Origin: Mesorhizobium sp. WSM4904
GTDB taxonomy: Bacteria; Pseudomonadota; Alphaproteobacteria; Rhizobiales; Rhizobiaceae
DNA: 64,000 bases
Direction of reading: 5' to 3'
NCBI RefSeq assembly: GCF_029674545.1
Contig: NZ_CP121354.1
Location: 1,116,001-1,180,000, forward strand
Under the pieces are notes generated by a model. That model ran no database searches and was not told the origin of the DNA. It saw only the letters and a program-made list of their open reading frames with translations. Made by a program: the position numbers and the translations under genes. Shown here one piece after another: positions 30,242 to 39,470 of this stretch (within the stretch, counting starts at the first letter, position 1; every line of letters starts with the position of its first letter).

Positions 30242-31426
30242 TCAGCACTGGGCCAGCGCCGGCGAACCGATCGCGCGGCGCTCGAGGCGAAGGGCCAGGA
30301 ACACGACGGCAATCGCCGCGAGCGGCACCAGGCCCGCGACAAGGGTGACGGCGCCGAGGCCGGGGCCGTGGTCGATGACGAAGCCGCCGAGCCAGGCGCC
30401 GATCGCATTGCCGAGGTTGAAGGCGGCGATGTTGAAGGACGAGGCGAGGCCCTGGCCAGCGCCCCTGGCCTTGTCCAGCACCCACATCTGCAGCGGGGCG
30501 ACGGTGGCGAAGGCGGCCGCGCCCAGCAGGCCGACGGCGATGATTGCCGCGAGCGGCTGATGGATCGCGGCGGTCATGACGAACAGCACGGCCGAGAGCG
30601 CGACCAGCGTGCCGATGACGGTCGGCACGAGACGCCGGTCGGCGAGGCGCCCGCCAAGCAGGTTGCCGGCGACCAGCCCGCCGCCGAAGACGAGCAGGAT
30701 CGGCGACACGGCGGCTTCGGAAAAGCCGCTGATCCGGGTTAGGATCGGCGCCAGATAGGTGAAGGCGGCAAAGACGCCGACCCAGCTCAGCACCGTGGTC
30801 AGCAGGCCGAGCAGCACGGGCCGGCGGCCAAGCACGGCAAGCGCGCCTTCGGAACCTTCCTCCGGGTCGGCCGCGGCCGGCTCGTCATGCGGCACCAGCA
30901 GCGCGATCACGGCAACGGCGATGACGCCGACCAGTGTGACGGCGAGGAAGGCCGAGCGCCAGCCATAGGCTTGCCCGAGCCAGGTGCCGAACGGCACGCC
31001 GAGGATGTTGGCGACGGTAAGGCCGGTGAACATCAGCGCGATGGCCGAAGCCTTCCGGTTGGGCGCGACGAGGCTGGTGGCGACGACCGAGCCGACACCA
31101 AAGAAGGAGGCATGGGCGAAAGCGGTCAGCACACGCGCCGCCATCAGCGTCCAGTAGTCGGGCGCCAGCGCGCAGGCGAGGTTGCCGACGGTGAAGACCA
31201 CCATCAGGGCAAGCAGCAGCGTCTTCTTCGACAGGCGGCCGGTAAGCGCGCCAAGCAACGGCGCGCCGACGACGACGCCCAGCGCATAGCCGGAGATCAG
31301 CATGCCCGCGGCCGAGATCGAGACGCCGAGATCGGCGCTGACGTCGAGCAGCAGGCCCATGATGACGAATTCGGTGACACCGATGCCGAAGGCACCGGCG
31401 GTGAGGGCATAGAGAGCAAGAGGCAT
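30242..31426 (-). CDS. MFS exporter, AraJ/sugar-efflux (DHA1) type, 394 aa
   Basis: Twelve hydrophobic helices with DHA1 signatures: GITEF-like GIGVTEFVIMGLLLDVSADL in helix 1, GALTGRLSKKTLL in loop 2-3 and GGRLADRRLVPTVIG in the second half, with a polar loop at about 190-205 (PHDEPAAADPEEG). Such proteins export sugars, drugs or purine ribosides. The gene is divergent from a LysR regulator across 123 bp and followed by an aldo/keto reductase, suggesting a LysR-controlled detoxification pair. The start at 31426 puts helix 1 at the N-terminus. Confidence 0.87.
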   Translation of the reverse strand: MPLALYALTAGAFGIGVTEFVIMGLLLDVSADLGVSISAAGMLISGYALGVVVGAPLLGALTGRLSKKTLLLALMVVFTVGNLACALAPDYWTLMAARVLTAFAHASFFGVGSVVATSLVAPNRKASAIALMFTGLTVANILGVPFGTWLGQAYGWRSAFLAVTLVGVIAVAVIALLVPHDEPAAADPEEGSEGALAVLGRRPVLLGLLTTVLSWVGVFAAFTYLAPILTRISGFSEAAVSPILLVFGGGLVAGNLLGGRLADRRLVPTVIGTLVALSAVLFVMTAAIHQPLAAIIAVGLLGAAAFATVAPLQMWVLDKARGAGQGLASSFNIAAFNLGNAIGAWLGGFVIDHGPGLGAVTLVAGLVPLAAIAVVFLALRLERRAIGSPALAQC

Positions 31427-31532
31427 GGCGATGGTCCGATTGGTCGGAAAGAGGACGCTCAATCCCGCGCCCCGACCGGGAACATCGTGATCCTCGAAGC
31501 TGTGAACCAGCCTTGCATCAGGCACATTTTCT

Positions 31533-31547
31533 GTGAAATAGATTCAC
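31533..31547 (+). promoter_or_regulatory. Inverted repeat GTGAA-N5-TTCAC, candidate LysR site
   Basis: Perfect 5-bp arms around ATAGA, 2 bp before the lysR start and 107 bp upstream of the divergent exporter. The length (15 bp) and AT-rich centre fit a LysR T-N11-A type box, where autoregulation is common. Assignment rests on position only. Confidence 0.4.
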
Positions 31548-31549
31548 GA

Positions 31550-32455
31550 ATGGCGAGGCCCGAAATCAACCGTTCCGGCGAGATCGAGGTGTTCGTCCGC
31601 GTCGTCGAGGCGGGCAGCTTCTCGGCCGCGGCGCGCGCGCTGCGCATGACGCCGTCAGCGGTGAGCAAGCTGATCGCGCGGCTGGAGGCGCGGCTTGGCG
31701 CGCGACTTCTCAGCCGCTCGACGCGGCGGCTGCAGCTGACCCCGGAAGGGGTGGCCTTCCACGACAGCGGCGTGCGGATCCTCGCCGATATGGATGCGGC
31801 GGAACGCGAAGCGGCGGCGGGTGCGGCGCCGCGCGGCAGGCTGAGGGTCAATTCCTATGTGCCGTTCGGCCAGCACCGGCTGATGGCGCTGCTGCCGCGT
31901 TTCCTGGAAAAGTACCCCGAGATTTTCGTCGAAGTCGTGCTGACCGACAGTGTCATCGACCTTCTGGAAGAGCGTGCCGACGTCGCCATCCGCGCCGGGC
32001 CGCTGCGCGAGTCACGCCTGGTGGCGCGCAAGCTCGGCCAGAGCCGGATGGTGCTGGTCGCGTCGCCTGCCTATCTCGAAGCGCGCGGCACGCCACGCGC
32101 ATTGTCCGACCTCGCCCGCCACAACATGCTGGCCTTCGGCTTTGCCAGGCACATCGAAGGTTGGCCCTTTGTCGATGCGACAGGCAGATCGATCATCATG
32201 CCGATCGTCGGAAACATGTCGCTGACCGACGGCGAAGCGATGCGGCGAACGACGTTGGCAGGAGCCGGTATAGCGCGGCTGGCGCGCTGGCATGTCGAAC
32301 CCGACATCGCCGCCGGGTTGCTCGTGCCGTTGCTGGAGGAGTTCAATCCCGGCGACGAGGAGCCGACGCACGCGGTCTATGTCGGCCAGGGCAAGCATCT
32401 GCCGGCCAGGGTGCGGGCTTTTCTTGATTTTCTTGCCGAGGCCGTGCGTCTCTGA
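31550..32455 (+). CDS. LysR-family transcriptional regulator, 301 aa
   Basis: The N-terminal winged helix-turn-helix (about 8-66) reads VFVRVVEAGSFSAAARALRM, then TPSAVSKLIARLEARLGARL and LSRSTRRLQLTPEG. The effector domain includes GRLRVNSYVPFGQHRLMALL, LLEERADVAIRAGPL and RMVLVASPAYLEARG. It belongs to the large CrgA/DhaR-like LysR subgroup. It is divergent from the MFS-aldo/keto reductase pair and probably controls it. A terminator follows 12 bp after the stop. Confidence 0.9.
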   Translation: MARPEINRSGEIEVFVRVVEAGSFSAAARALRMTPSAVSKLIARLEARLGARLLSRSTRRLQLTPEGVAFHDSGVRILADMDAAEREAAAGAAPRGRLRVNSYVPFGQHRLMALLPRFLEKYPEIFVEVVLTDSVIDLLEERADVAIRAGPLRESRLVARKLGQSRMVLVASPAYLEARGTPRALSDLARHNMLAFGFARHIEGWPFVDATGRSIIMPIVGNMSLTDGEAMRRTTLAGAGIARLARWHVEPDIAAGLLVPLLEEFNPGDEEPTHAVYVGQGKHLPARVRAFLDFLAEAVRL

Positions 32456-32467
32456 AAACATCAAAGA

Positions 32468-32491
32468 GCCGCGCGCCACAGGGCACGCGGC
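32468..32491. terminator. Hairpin terminator between convergent lysR and aldo/keto reductase
   Basis: Arms GCCGCGCGCC and GGCACGCGGC pair with one G-U wobble across a 4-nt loop. A-rich bases lie to the left and GCTTC to the right. It sits between two convergent stops and probably works in both directions. Confidence 0.65.
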
Positions 32492-32504
32492 GCTTCAAAG
32501 CTGG

Positions 32505-33554
32505 TTACGCCTTCGGCACGAAGGGCGCCGGACGCCGGCCGGCGCCCTGCCGTTCCAGCATCCAGCCGGGATATTCGGAAGGCAGCGCGCTGACCTCGTC
32601 GAGCCTAGCCAGATCTTCGGCATCGAGCATCAACCCGGTGGCGGCGAGGTTCTGTTCGAGCTGGTCCATGCGGCTGGCGCCGATGAGGACGCTCATCACG
32701 AAGGGCTTGGCCAGCACGTAGCCCAGCGCCACCGTGGCGACGCTGACATCGTGCTTCCTGGCGATCTCGCGCATGACGGCGACCGCCGCCCAGGCGCGGT
32801 CCTCGTTGACCGGCGGGAAGTTGAAACTGGCGCGGCGGCCTTCGCCATTGCCCGGCGCGCCGGGGCCATATTTGCCGGAGAGCAGCCCGCCGGCCATCGG
32901 CGACCAGACCATCAGGCCGAGCTTCTCTTCATTGAGCAACGGCACGATCTCGCGCTCGAGATCGCGGCCGGCGATCGAGTAGTAGGACTGCACCGTCTCG
33001 AAACGGGCATAGTCCTTGCGCTCGGCGATGCCGAGGGCCTTGGCGATGCGCCAAGCCTGCCAGTTGGAGACGCCGACGTAACGCACCTTGCCGCTGGCGA
33101 CGAGGTCGTCGAGCGCGCGCAGCGTCTCGTCGATCGGCGTCACGGTATCGGTGCCGTGCAGCTGGTAGAGGTCGATATGGTCGGTCTGCAGCCGCTCGAG
33201 GCTGCCGTCGATCGAATCCATGATGTGGCCGCGCGAGGAGCCGCGCTGGTTAGGTCCTTCGCCCATGACGCCATGCACCTTGGTGGCGATGATGACGTCC
33301 GAGCGCTTGACGCCGAGATCGTTGAGTGACTGGCCGAGAAGCCGCTCCGACTGGCCGAAAGAGTAGACGTCCGCAGTGTCGAAGAAATTGATGCCTGCGG
33401 CGATCGAGCGACCGACGATCTCGTTGACGCCTTTCTGGTCGAGGCTGGCGATCAAGCCCCATTGAGCATTCTCGCCGGCGGCGCCGAAGGTCATCGTGCC
33501 GAGGCAGAGTTCGGAGACGAACAGGCCGGTGTTGCCGAGCTGGTTGTAGCGCAT
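32505..33554 (-). CDS. Aldo/keto reductase, 349 aa
   Basis: A second NADPH-dependent aldo/keto reductase. Tetrad segments are GINFFDTADVYSFGQSERLL (Asp, Tyr), IIATKVHG (Lys) and LYQLHGTDTVTPIDETL (His); the cofactor end is MSVLIGASRMDQLEQNLAAT. Its resemblance to the enzyme at 29157 is at family level only, so this is not a recent duplication. It is a single gene next to a terminator on its 3' side. The substrate is unknown. Confidence 0.88.
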   Translation of the reverse strand: MRYNQLGNTGLFVSELCLGTMTFGAAGENAQWGLIASLDQKGVNEIVGRSIAAGINFFDTADVYSFGQSERLLGQSLNDLGVKRSDVIIATKVHGVMGEGPNQRGSSRGHIMDSIDGSLERLQTDHIDLYQLHGTDTVTPIDETLRALDDLVASGKVRYVGVSNWQAWRIAKALGIAERKDYARFETVQSYYSIAGRDLEREIVPLLNEEKLGLMVWSPMAGGLLSGKYGPGAPGNGEGRRASFNFPPVNEDRAWAAVAVMREIARKHDVSVATVALGYVLAKPFVMSVLIGASRMDQLEQNLAATGLMLDAEDLARLDEVSALPSEYPGWMLERQGAGRRPAPFVPKA

Positions 33555-33713
33555 GGTGAGATTTCCCCGAAAGAAGGATTGGGTATGTCTGAACGACAGG
33601 TTTGTCTGAATGACACGAGGGAAATAGGAACGGCCCGTTTCGTTTCAAGCGCCGGGGCTACGAAATCGCCCCGCTGACGGGCTCGGTAACGAGATCGTGA
33701 CGAATAGAGTGGC

Positions 33714-34115
33714 TCAGCTTTCCACGAGAGCAAGGATCGCGAACAGCGTCATGCCGAATGCGACGGCGGCAAGCGGCAGGAGAATTTCAATCGTCGCGGT
33801 GCTGGCTTTCACCGGATGATCGCTCGTATCGAACTCGCCTGCGATCCAGTCGGGGAAAGTCTTGACCTTGCCGGGACGGCTGAGCCGGTGATGGCGCCAG
33901 ACGCGGGCGGCGATTGCCGGCAGCGCGACCGACATCACGATGAAACCGGTGACGACGAAAAGCAGATATTCGTCATAGCCGCCGGCGAAGCCGATCCACG
34001 CCGACAGCGCATAGCAGGCCGCAAGCCCCATCATGGCATAATACACCCATCGGTGCAGTCCGCGGGAGGCCTGCCGGTCTTGTGTGATTTCCTGGTCGTG
34101 GCGTGTGACAGTCAT
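33714..34115 (-). CDS. Small inner-membrane protein, 133 aa
   Basis: Three hydrophobic segments (about 26-45 YAMMGLAACYALSAWIGF, 50-70 LLFVVTGFIVMSVALPAI and 112-130 LLPLAAVAFGMTLFAILAL) separated by basic loops (ARVWRHHRLSRPGKVK). No family is recognised. A good AGGAGGCTCCG precedes the start at 34115; upstream in-frame ATGs add a soluble stretch without a site and were not used. It has no obvious partner. Confidence 0.65.
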   Translation of the reverse strand: MTVTRHDQEITQDRQASRGLHRWVYYAMMGLAACYALSAWIGFAGGYDEYLLFVVTGFIVMSVALPAIAARVWRHHRLSRPGKVKTFPDWIAGEFDTSDHPVKASTATIEILLPLAAVAFGMTLFAILALVES

Positions 34116-34308
34116 CGGAGCCTCCTTTGACTTGAGGAGCCACGCGCTCGGTCCTTTATCCGCACCTAGTGAGGTGACATGGCGCGACAATGCGGTGGTA
34201 TGACGCGCCTGCTATAACCCGTTGTTGCTCAACGGAATTTCGGGTGGAAACCGCCATACATTCCCAGAGCTGGAAGGCCGAGCCGCCCCCCTCCCGTCCG
34301 AGAGATGC

Positions 34309-34974
34309 TCAGGGCCGCCCGCCGAAGATCGCCGTGCCGACCCTGACGCTGGTCGCGCCCAAGGCGATCGCGGTCTCGTAATCGCCGGACATGCCCATCG
34401 AGAGTTTTGCGACGCCGGCTTCTCGGGCGATCTTTTCCAAAAGCGCGAAATGCGGGCCGGGATTCTCGTCCGCCGGCGGAATGCACATCAACCCTTCGAT
34501 GGCGAGGCCGTGCACGTCGCGGCAGCGCTTGACGAAGGCGACGGCCTCGCGTGGCTCGATGCCGGCCTTTTGCGGTTCGGAGCCGGTGTTGACCTGGACG
34601 TAGAGCTTTGGCGTGCGACCTTGCCTGGCAATCTCCTTGGCAAGCTCGGCGGCGATCTTCTCGCGGTCGACCGTCTCGATGACATCGAAAAGCGCCACCG
34701 CTTCCTTGGCCTTGTTGGACTGCAGCGGTCCGATCAGGTGCAGCTCGATATCGGGAAAGGCTTCTCTCAGCTCCGGCCATTTGGCTTGGGCTTCCTGCAC
34801 GCGGTTCTCGCCGAAGACCCGCTGGCCCGCCTCGATCACGGGGCGAATATCTTCGGCCGCAAAGGTCTTCGACACCGCGACCAGCGTGACGGCGCCGGCC
34901 TCGCGCCCGGCCCCGCGCTCGGCATTCACGATCCTCGCCTTGACGGCGAGAAGCTGTTCGACGGCACTCGTCAT
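34309..34974 (-). CDS. yggS: YggS-family pyridoxal-phosphate homeostasis protein, 221 aa
   Basis: Homologous to PLPBP/YggS, which binds PLP and balances B6 vitamers and some amino-acid pools. The PLP lysine lies in TLVAVSKTFAAEDIRPVIEA (about 29-48). Also visible are VFGENRVQEAQAKW, HLIGPLQSNKAKEA, KLYVQVNTGSEPQKAG and SMGMSGDYETAIALGATSVR, all family landmarks. At 34974 the ATG has AGGAT at a suitable distance; an ATG two codons upstream is also possible. It is divergent from leuS. Confidence 0.93.
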   Translation of the reverse strand: MTSAVEQLLAVKARIVNAERGAGREAGAVTLVAVSKTFAAEDIRPVIEAGQRVFGENRVQEAQAKWPELREAFPDIELHLIGPLQSNKAKEAVALFDVIETVDREKIAAELAKEIARQGRTPKLYVQVNTGSEPQKAGIEPREAVAFVKRCRDVHGLAIEGLMCIPPADENPGPHFALLEKIAREAGVAKLSMGMSGDYETAIALGATSVRVGTAIFGGRP

Positions 34975-35120
34975 GCCCATATCCTGCCTATAGTTTAGCG
35001 CCAACGCCGGATCGCCACAGTTGACGGGTCCGGCAATCCATGGTGAACACCGCGACGACATTGTCTAGGCTGCCGGCCTTGTCCGGCGCCGCACAGCCGC
35101 TTTTAAGTGAAAAACACCCG

Positions 35121-37748
35121 ATGGCAACCGAACGATACAATCCGCGCACGTCAGAGCCCAAATGGCAGAAGGCCTGGGCCGAAAAGAAGCTGTTCGAGGC
35201 CAGGAACGACGACCCGAAGCCGAAATACTACGTGCTCGAGATGTTCCCCTATCCGTCGGGGAAGATCCATATCGGCCACACCCGCAACTACACGATGGGC
35301 GACGTCGTGGCGCGCTACAAGCGGGCCAAGGGTTTCAACGTGCTGCACCCGATGGGCTGGGATGCCTTCGGCATGCCGGCTGAGAACGCGGCGATGCAGA
35401 ACAAGGTCCATCCGAAGGACTGGACCTACGAGAACATCGCCGTCATGCGCGAGCAGCTCAAGATGATGGGCCTGTCGCTCGACTGGGCGCGCGAGTTCGC
35501 CACCTGCGACGTCGACTACTACCACCGCCAGCAGATGCTGTTCCTCGACTTCGTCGAGAAAGGGCTGGTGACGCGCAAGTCCTCCAAGGTCAACTGGGAC
35601 CCTGAGGACATGACGGTGCTCGCCAACGAGCAGGTCATCGACGGCCGCGGCTGGCGCTCGGGCGCGCTGGTCGAGCAGCGCGAGCTGACGCAATGGTTCT
35701 TCAAGATCACCGACTATGCGCAGGACCTGCTGGAGTCGCTCGACCGCCTCGACGAGTGGCCGGAAAAGGTCAAGCTGATGCAGCACAACTGGATCGGCCG
35801 CTCGGAAGGTCTGCTGATCCGCTGGCCGCTGGCCGCTCCGGTTGGCGACATGCACGAGCTGGAAGTCTACACGACCAGGCCGGACACGATCTTCGGCGCC
35901 TCCTTCATGGCGGTCGCCGCCGACCATCCGCTGGCCAAAAAAGCCGCCGAGAACAATCCGGCGCTCGCCAAGTTCATCGACGAGGTCCGCCACATGGGCA
36001 CCTCGGTGGCGGCGCTCGAGACGGCCGAGAAGAAAGGCTTCGACACCGGCATCCGCGTCGTCCATCCCTTCGACGACAGCTGGACGCTGCCCGTCTATGT
36101 CGCCAATTTCGTGCTGATGGAATACGGCACCGGCGCCATCTTCGGCTGTCCGTCGGGCGATCAGCGCGACCTCGACTTCGCCAACAAATACGGCCTGCCG
36201 GTGATCCCGGTGGTGATGCCGGAAGGCGAAAATCAGGGAAGCTTCCAGATCATCGAGGAGGCCTATGACGGCGACGGCGTGATGATCAATTCGCGCTTCC
36301 TCGACGGCATGAAGCCGGAGCGGGCCTTCGACGAGGTGGCCAAGCTGCTCGAGCAGAAGACGATCGGCGGCCGGCCGATGGCGGAGCGCAAGGTAAATTT
36401 CCGCCTGCGCGACTGGGGCATCTCGCGCCAGCGCTACTGGGGCTGCCCGATCCCGATGATCCATTGCGAAGCCTGCGGCGTGGTGCCGGTGCCGAAGGCC
36501 GACCTGCCGGTCCGGCTGCCCGACGACATCGAGTTCGACCGTCCGGGCAATCCGCTCGACCGCCATCCGACATGGCGGCATGTGAAGTGTCCGCAATGCG
36601 GCCGGGACGCGCGGCGCGAGACCGACACGATGGACACCTTCGTCGACTCGTCGTGGTATTTCGCCCGCTTCACCGCGCCGTGGGCCAACGAGCCGACCGA
36701 GCCGAAGGCGGCCGACGAATGGCTGGCGGTCGACCAGTATATCGGTGGCATCGAGCACGCGATCCTGCACCTGCTCTATTCGCGCTTCTTCACCCGCGCC
36801 ATGCGCGAGACCGGGCATCTCAACCTCGCCGAGCCGTTCAAGGGCCTGTTCACCCAAGGGATGGTGGTGCACGAGACCTATCGTGTCGGCGGCTCGTCGA
36901 CCAATGGGCGCTGGCTGTCGCCGGGCGAGGTCAGGATCGAGGATGTGGGCGGCAAGCGGCGCGCCGTCGAGATCGCGACCGGCGAGGAGGCGACGATCGG
37001 CGCGCTCGAGAAAATGTCGAAGTCGAAGAAGAACACGGTGAGCCCGGAAGAGATCACCGACGGCTACGGCGCCGACACAGCGCGCTGGTTCATGCTGTCG
37101 GACTCGCCGCCGGAGCGCGACGTCGAATGGACGGACGAGGGTGCCGCCGGCGCTCATCGCTTCGTGCAGCGCGTCTGGCGCCTGGTGCAGATCGCGGCCG
37201 AGCAGCTCGCCGGCGTGAAGCCGGCCGCGGCGAAGGACGGCGAGGCGGGCGCCGTCTCCAAGGCGGCGCACAAGATCCTGAAGGCGATCGGCGAGGACAT
37301 CGAGAAGCTCGGCTTCAACCGGGCTATCGCGCGCATCTACGAGCTTGCGAACGCGCTGACCACGCCGCTCAACGATGTCGCCGAGGGCAAGGCGGACGCG
37401 GCGCTGAAAGCCGCCTGCCGCGAGGCCGTCGAGATCCTGGTGCACGTGATCGCGCCGGTGATGCCGCATCTGGCCGAGGAATGCTGGGAGGCGCTGGGCG
37501 GCACCGACATGGTCGCCGAACGGCCGTGGCCGGTCTACGATCCGGCTCTGGTCGTCGACAACGAGATCGTGCTGCCGGTGCAGGTCAACGGCAAGAAGCG
37601 CGGGGATTTGACAATTGCCCGCGACGCGGATCAAGGTGCCGTCGAACAAGCGGTGCTGGCTCTCGACTTCGTGCAAAAAGCGCTCGATGGCAAGGCCCCG
37701 CGCAAGGTGATCATCGTCCCGCAGAGGATCGTCAATGTCGTTGCCTGA
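35121..37748 (+). CDS. leuS: Leucyl-tRNA synthetase, 875 aa
   Basis: Class I aminoacyl-tRNA synthetase charging tRNA-Leu. The HIGH motif is at 50-53 in [20 protein letters not shown] and the KMSKS loop at 631-635 (EKMSKSKKN). Between them lies the editing domain ([20 protein letters not shown] and [20 protein letters not shown]). The anticodon-binding domain and a short C-terminal domain ending [14 protein letters not shown] follow. The length is standard. The ATG at 35121 starts the conserved MATERYNPR. Its stop overlaps lptE by 14 bp, which suggests coupling. Confidence 0.97.
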   Translation: MATERYNPRTSEPKWQKAWAEKKLFEARNDDPKPKYYVLEMFPYPSGKIHIGHTRNYTMGDVVARYKRAKGFNVLHPMGWDAFGMPAENAAMQNKVHPKDWTYENIAVMREQLKMMGLSLDWAREFATCDVDYYHRQQMLFLDFVEKGLVTRKSSKVNWDPEDMTVLANEQVIDGRGWRSGALVEQRELTQWFFKITDYAQDLLESLDRLDEWPEKVKLMQHNWIGRSEGLLIRWPLAAPVGDMHELEVYTTRPDTIFGASFMAVAADHPLAKKAAENNPALAKFIDEVRHMGTSVAALETAEKKGFDTGIRVVHPFDDSWTLPVYVANFVLMEYGTGAIFGCPSGDQRDLDFANKYGLPVIPVVMPEGENQGSFQIIEEAYDGDGVMINSRFLDGMKPERAFDEVAKLLEQKTIGGRPMAERKVNFRLRDWGISRQRYWGCPIPMIHCEACGVVPVPKADLPVRLPDDIEFDRPGNPLDRHPTWRHVKCPQCGRDARRETDTMDTFVDSSWYFARFTAPWANEPTEPKAADEWLAVDQYIGGIEHAILHLLYSRFFTRAMRETGHLNLAEPFKGLFTQGMVVHETYRVGGSSTNGRWLSPGEVRIEDVGGKRRAVEIATGEEATIGALEKMSKSKKNTVSPEEITDGYGADTARWFMLSDSPPERDVEWTDEGAAGAHRFVQRVWRLVQIAAEQLAGVKPAAAKDGEAGAVSKAAHKILKAIGEDIEKLGFNRAIARIYELANALTTPLNDVAEGKADAALKAACREAVEILVHVIAPVMPHLAEECWEALGGTDMVAERPWPVYDPALVVDNEIVLPVQVNGKKRGDLTIARDADQGAVEQAVLALDFVQKALDGKAPRKVIIVPQRIVNVVA

Positions 37749-38313
37749 TCCAGAAAAGTCACAGGCGGCGCGTTTGCTGCGCCGCGCGGCTATCGGCGGC
37801 CTGGTCGCCTCGCTGGCGCTGGTCTCGGCCTGCACGGTCCGGCCGCTCTATTCCAGCGCGCCGCTTACCGTCGGCTCGCAGGCCGGCGCCGCTGCCGAGC
37901 TGGCATCGATCTCGATCAAGCCTGTCAGCACGCGTTACGGCCAGCAGGTGCGCAACAATCTGATCTTCGCCTTCGGCCAGGGCTCGGGCGAGCCGGCATC
38001 GCCTGCCTACACGCTGGATCTCGGCGTCAGCGAGCTGGTCGAATCGGCGGCCATCGTCCAGGTGCAGACCGAAGAGGACGAGCCGACGGCAGGCACCGTG
38101 ACGCTCACCGCCAATTATGTCCTGCGTGATTCGGCGACCGGCACGGTGGTCGCGGTCGGCAAGCGCTCGATCCCGTCATCCTTCGATCGGCCGCGCCAGG
38201 AATTCGCGGCCTACCGGGCGCAGATCGACGCCGAGAACCGCGCCGCCCGCGAGCTCGCCGATCTGCTGCGCCTGGCGATCGCCCAGGATCTGGCCAAGCA
38301 CGGCAAGGCCTAG
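37735..38313 (+). CDS. lptE: LPS-assembly lipoprotein LptE, 192 aa
   Basis: An outer-membrane lipoprotein that plugs LptD for LPS insertion. The basic N-terminus [20 protein letters not shown] is followed by the lipobox cysteine (LVSAC, Cys at about 33), so it is cleaved by signal peptidase II. Then VRPLYSSAP and [18 protein letters not shown], typical of alphaproteobacterial LptE. It overlaps the end of leuS, an order found in many Rhizobiales. The usual third gene, holA, does not follow here. Confidence 0.88.
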   Translation: MSLPDPEKSQAARLLRRAAIGGLVASLALVSACTVRPLYSSAPLTVGSQAGAAAELASISIKPVSTRYGQQVRNNLIFAFGQGSGEPASPAYTLDLGVSELVESAAIVQVQTEEDEPTAGTVTLTANYVLRDSATGTVVAVGKRSIPSSFDRPRQEFAAYRAQIDAENRAARELADLLRLAIAQDLAKHGKA

Positions 38314-38423
38314 TTCCTCGAGGACACAGGGATTTTGAAAGATTGCAGGCTTGTCGACGGGCTTTCACCGTTCGTCTCGGTGGAATCAGCGCAAGCGCTG
38401 GAGATTAGCTGAAGCCGCCCCAA

Positions 38424-38612
38424 CCTCGTCAATCCCAGGGCGAAGCAGGAGCGTAAGCTCCGTCGCGGAGACCCTGGGATCCATGCCGTTACCTTGATCG
38501 AAGGTGCAGCGGAGCAGAATTCTACACCGCTGCAACGCTCGTATTTCACGGAATGGATCCTCGGGTCTGCGCCGCGTCGCTTCGCTCCTTGCTTCGCCCG
38601 AGGATGACGATC
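38424..38612. repeat. 188-bp inverted repeat element, copy 2
   Basis: Starts CCTCGTCAATCCCAGGGCGA and ends, inverted, TCGCCCGAGGATGACGATCG. The inner arm ACGGAATGGATCCTCGGGTC matches copy 1 at 28907-29094; the left inner arm is diverged (GACCCTGGGATCCATGCCGT). It fills most of the lptE-transaldolase gap. Confidence 0.7.
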
Positions 38613-38676
38613 GCGATGGGCGTTCCGGCCAATCACCAAGGCATGCGACCTGCCAAGGCATAGGCGCTTTGCTACG

Positions 38677-38704
38677 AAAAAAGGCCGGTTGCCCGGCCTT
38701 TTTT
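38677..38704 (-). terminator. Terminator of the transaldolase gene
   Basis: Perfect 12-bp arms AAAAAAGGCCGG and CCGGCCTTTTTT around TTGC. The T-run exists in both directions, so it can also stop transcription arriving from lptE. It begins 18 bp after the transaldolase stop. Confidence 0.9.
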
Positions 38705-38722
38705 GCTGTTCGGTGTCCAATC

Positions 38723-39379
38723 TCAGTTGATCTTCTGGCCGGTCTTGGCCCAGTCGGCGAGGAAGGCGGCGAGGCCCTTGTCGGTCAGCGGATGGTTGAC
38801 CAGCGCCCGCAGCGTCGCCGGCGGTGCGGTCACGACATCGGAACCGATGAGCGCGGCCTGCTTGACGTGGTTCACCGAGCGCACGGAAGCGGTCAGGATC
38901 TCGGTCTTGAAATCGTAGTTGTCGTAGATGGTGCGGATTTCCGAGATCAGCTCCATGCCGTCCGAGCCGGTGTCGTCGATGCGCCCGACGAAAGGCGAGA
39001 TGAACGAGGCGCCGGCCTTGGCGGCGAGCAGTGCCTGGTTGGCCGAGAAGCAGAGCGTGACGTTGACCATGCGGTTCAGCTCGGTGCGGATCGTCTTGCA
39101 GGCCTTCAGCCCATCCAGCGTCAGCGGCACCTTGATGCAGACATTGGGCGCGATCTTGGCCAGCACCTCGGCCTCGCCCATCATGTCCTTGAATTCCGTG
39201 GCCACGACCTCGGCCGAGACCGGGCCTTCGACGATGTCGCAGATCTGCTTCGTCACCTCGGAGATCTTGCCGCCAGATTTCAGGATCAGCGAGGGGTTGG
39301 TGGTGACCCCATCGAGAAGCCCCAGATCGTTCAGCTCCTTGATCTCCTTGATGTCGGCGGTGTCGACAAAAAACTTCAT
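38723..39379 (-). CDS. tal: Transaldolase / fructose-6-phosphate aldolase, small type, 218 aa
   Basis: A short TalC/Fsa-type class I aldolase acting on fructose-6-phosphate, probably in the pentose phosphate pathway. The sequence [20 protein letters not shown], then [25 protein letters not shown] (Schiff-base Lys) and [17 protein letters not shown] are diagnostic, as is [11 protein letters not shown]. The length matches the ~217-aa subfamily. AAGGAGACC precedes the start at 39379. It is divergent from priA. Whether it is a true transaldolase or an Fsa cannot be settled here. Confidence 0.92.
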   Translation of the reverse strand: MKFFVDTADIKEIKELNDLGLLDGVTTNPSLILKSGGKISEVTKQICDIVEGPVSAEVVATEFKDMMGEAEVLAKIAPNVCIKVPLTLDGLKACKTIRTELNRMVNVTLCFSANQALLAAKAGASFISPFVGRIDDTGSDGMELISEIRTIYDNYDFKTEILTASVRSVNHVKQAALIGSDVVTAPPATLRALVNHPLTDKGLAAFLADWAKTGQKIN

Positions 39380-39470
39380 GGCGGTCTCCTTGGGGATTTC
39401 ATGGTGCCGGTCAGGCACGTTCGAGAGTCACCCTTTGATCTAGAGCAAAGTCGGGGCAAGGTCACGCCTC

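Noticed and set aside
29157..33554. The two aldo/keto reductases as a recent duplication around the MFS/LysR genes
   Set aside because: They share only family motifs; length, N-termini and loops differ throughout.
37735..37748. The leuS/lptE overlap as a frameshift or fusion
   Set aside because: Both proteins are complete at normal length; the 14-bp overlap is ordinary coupling.
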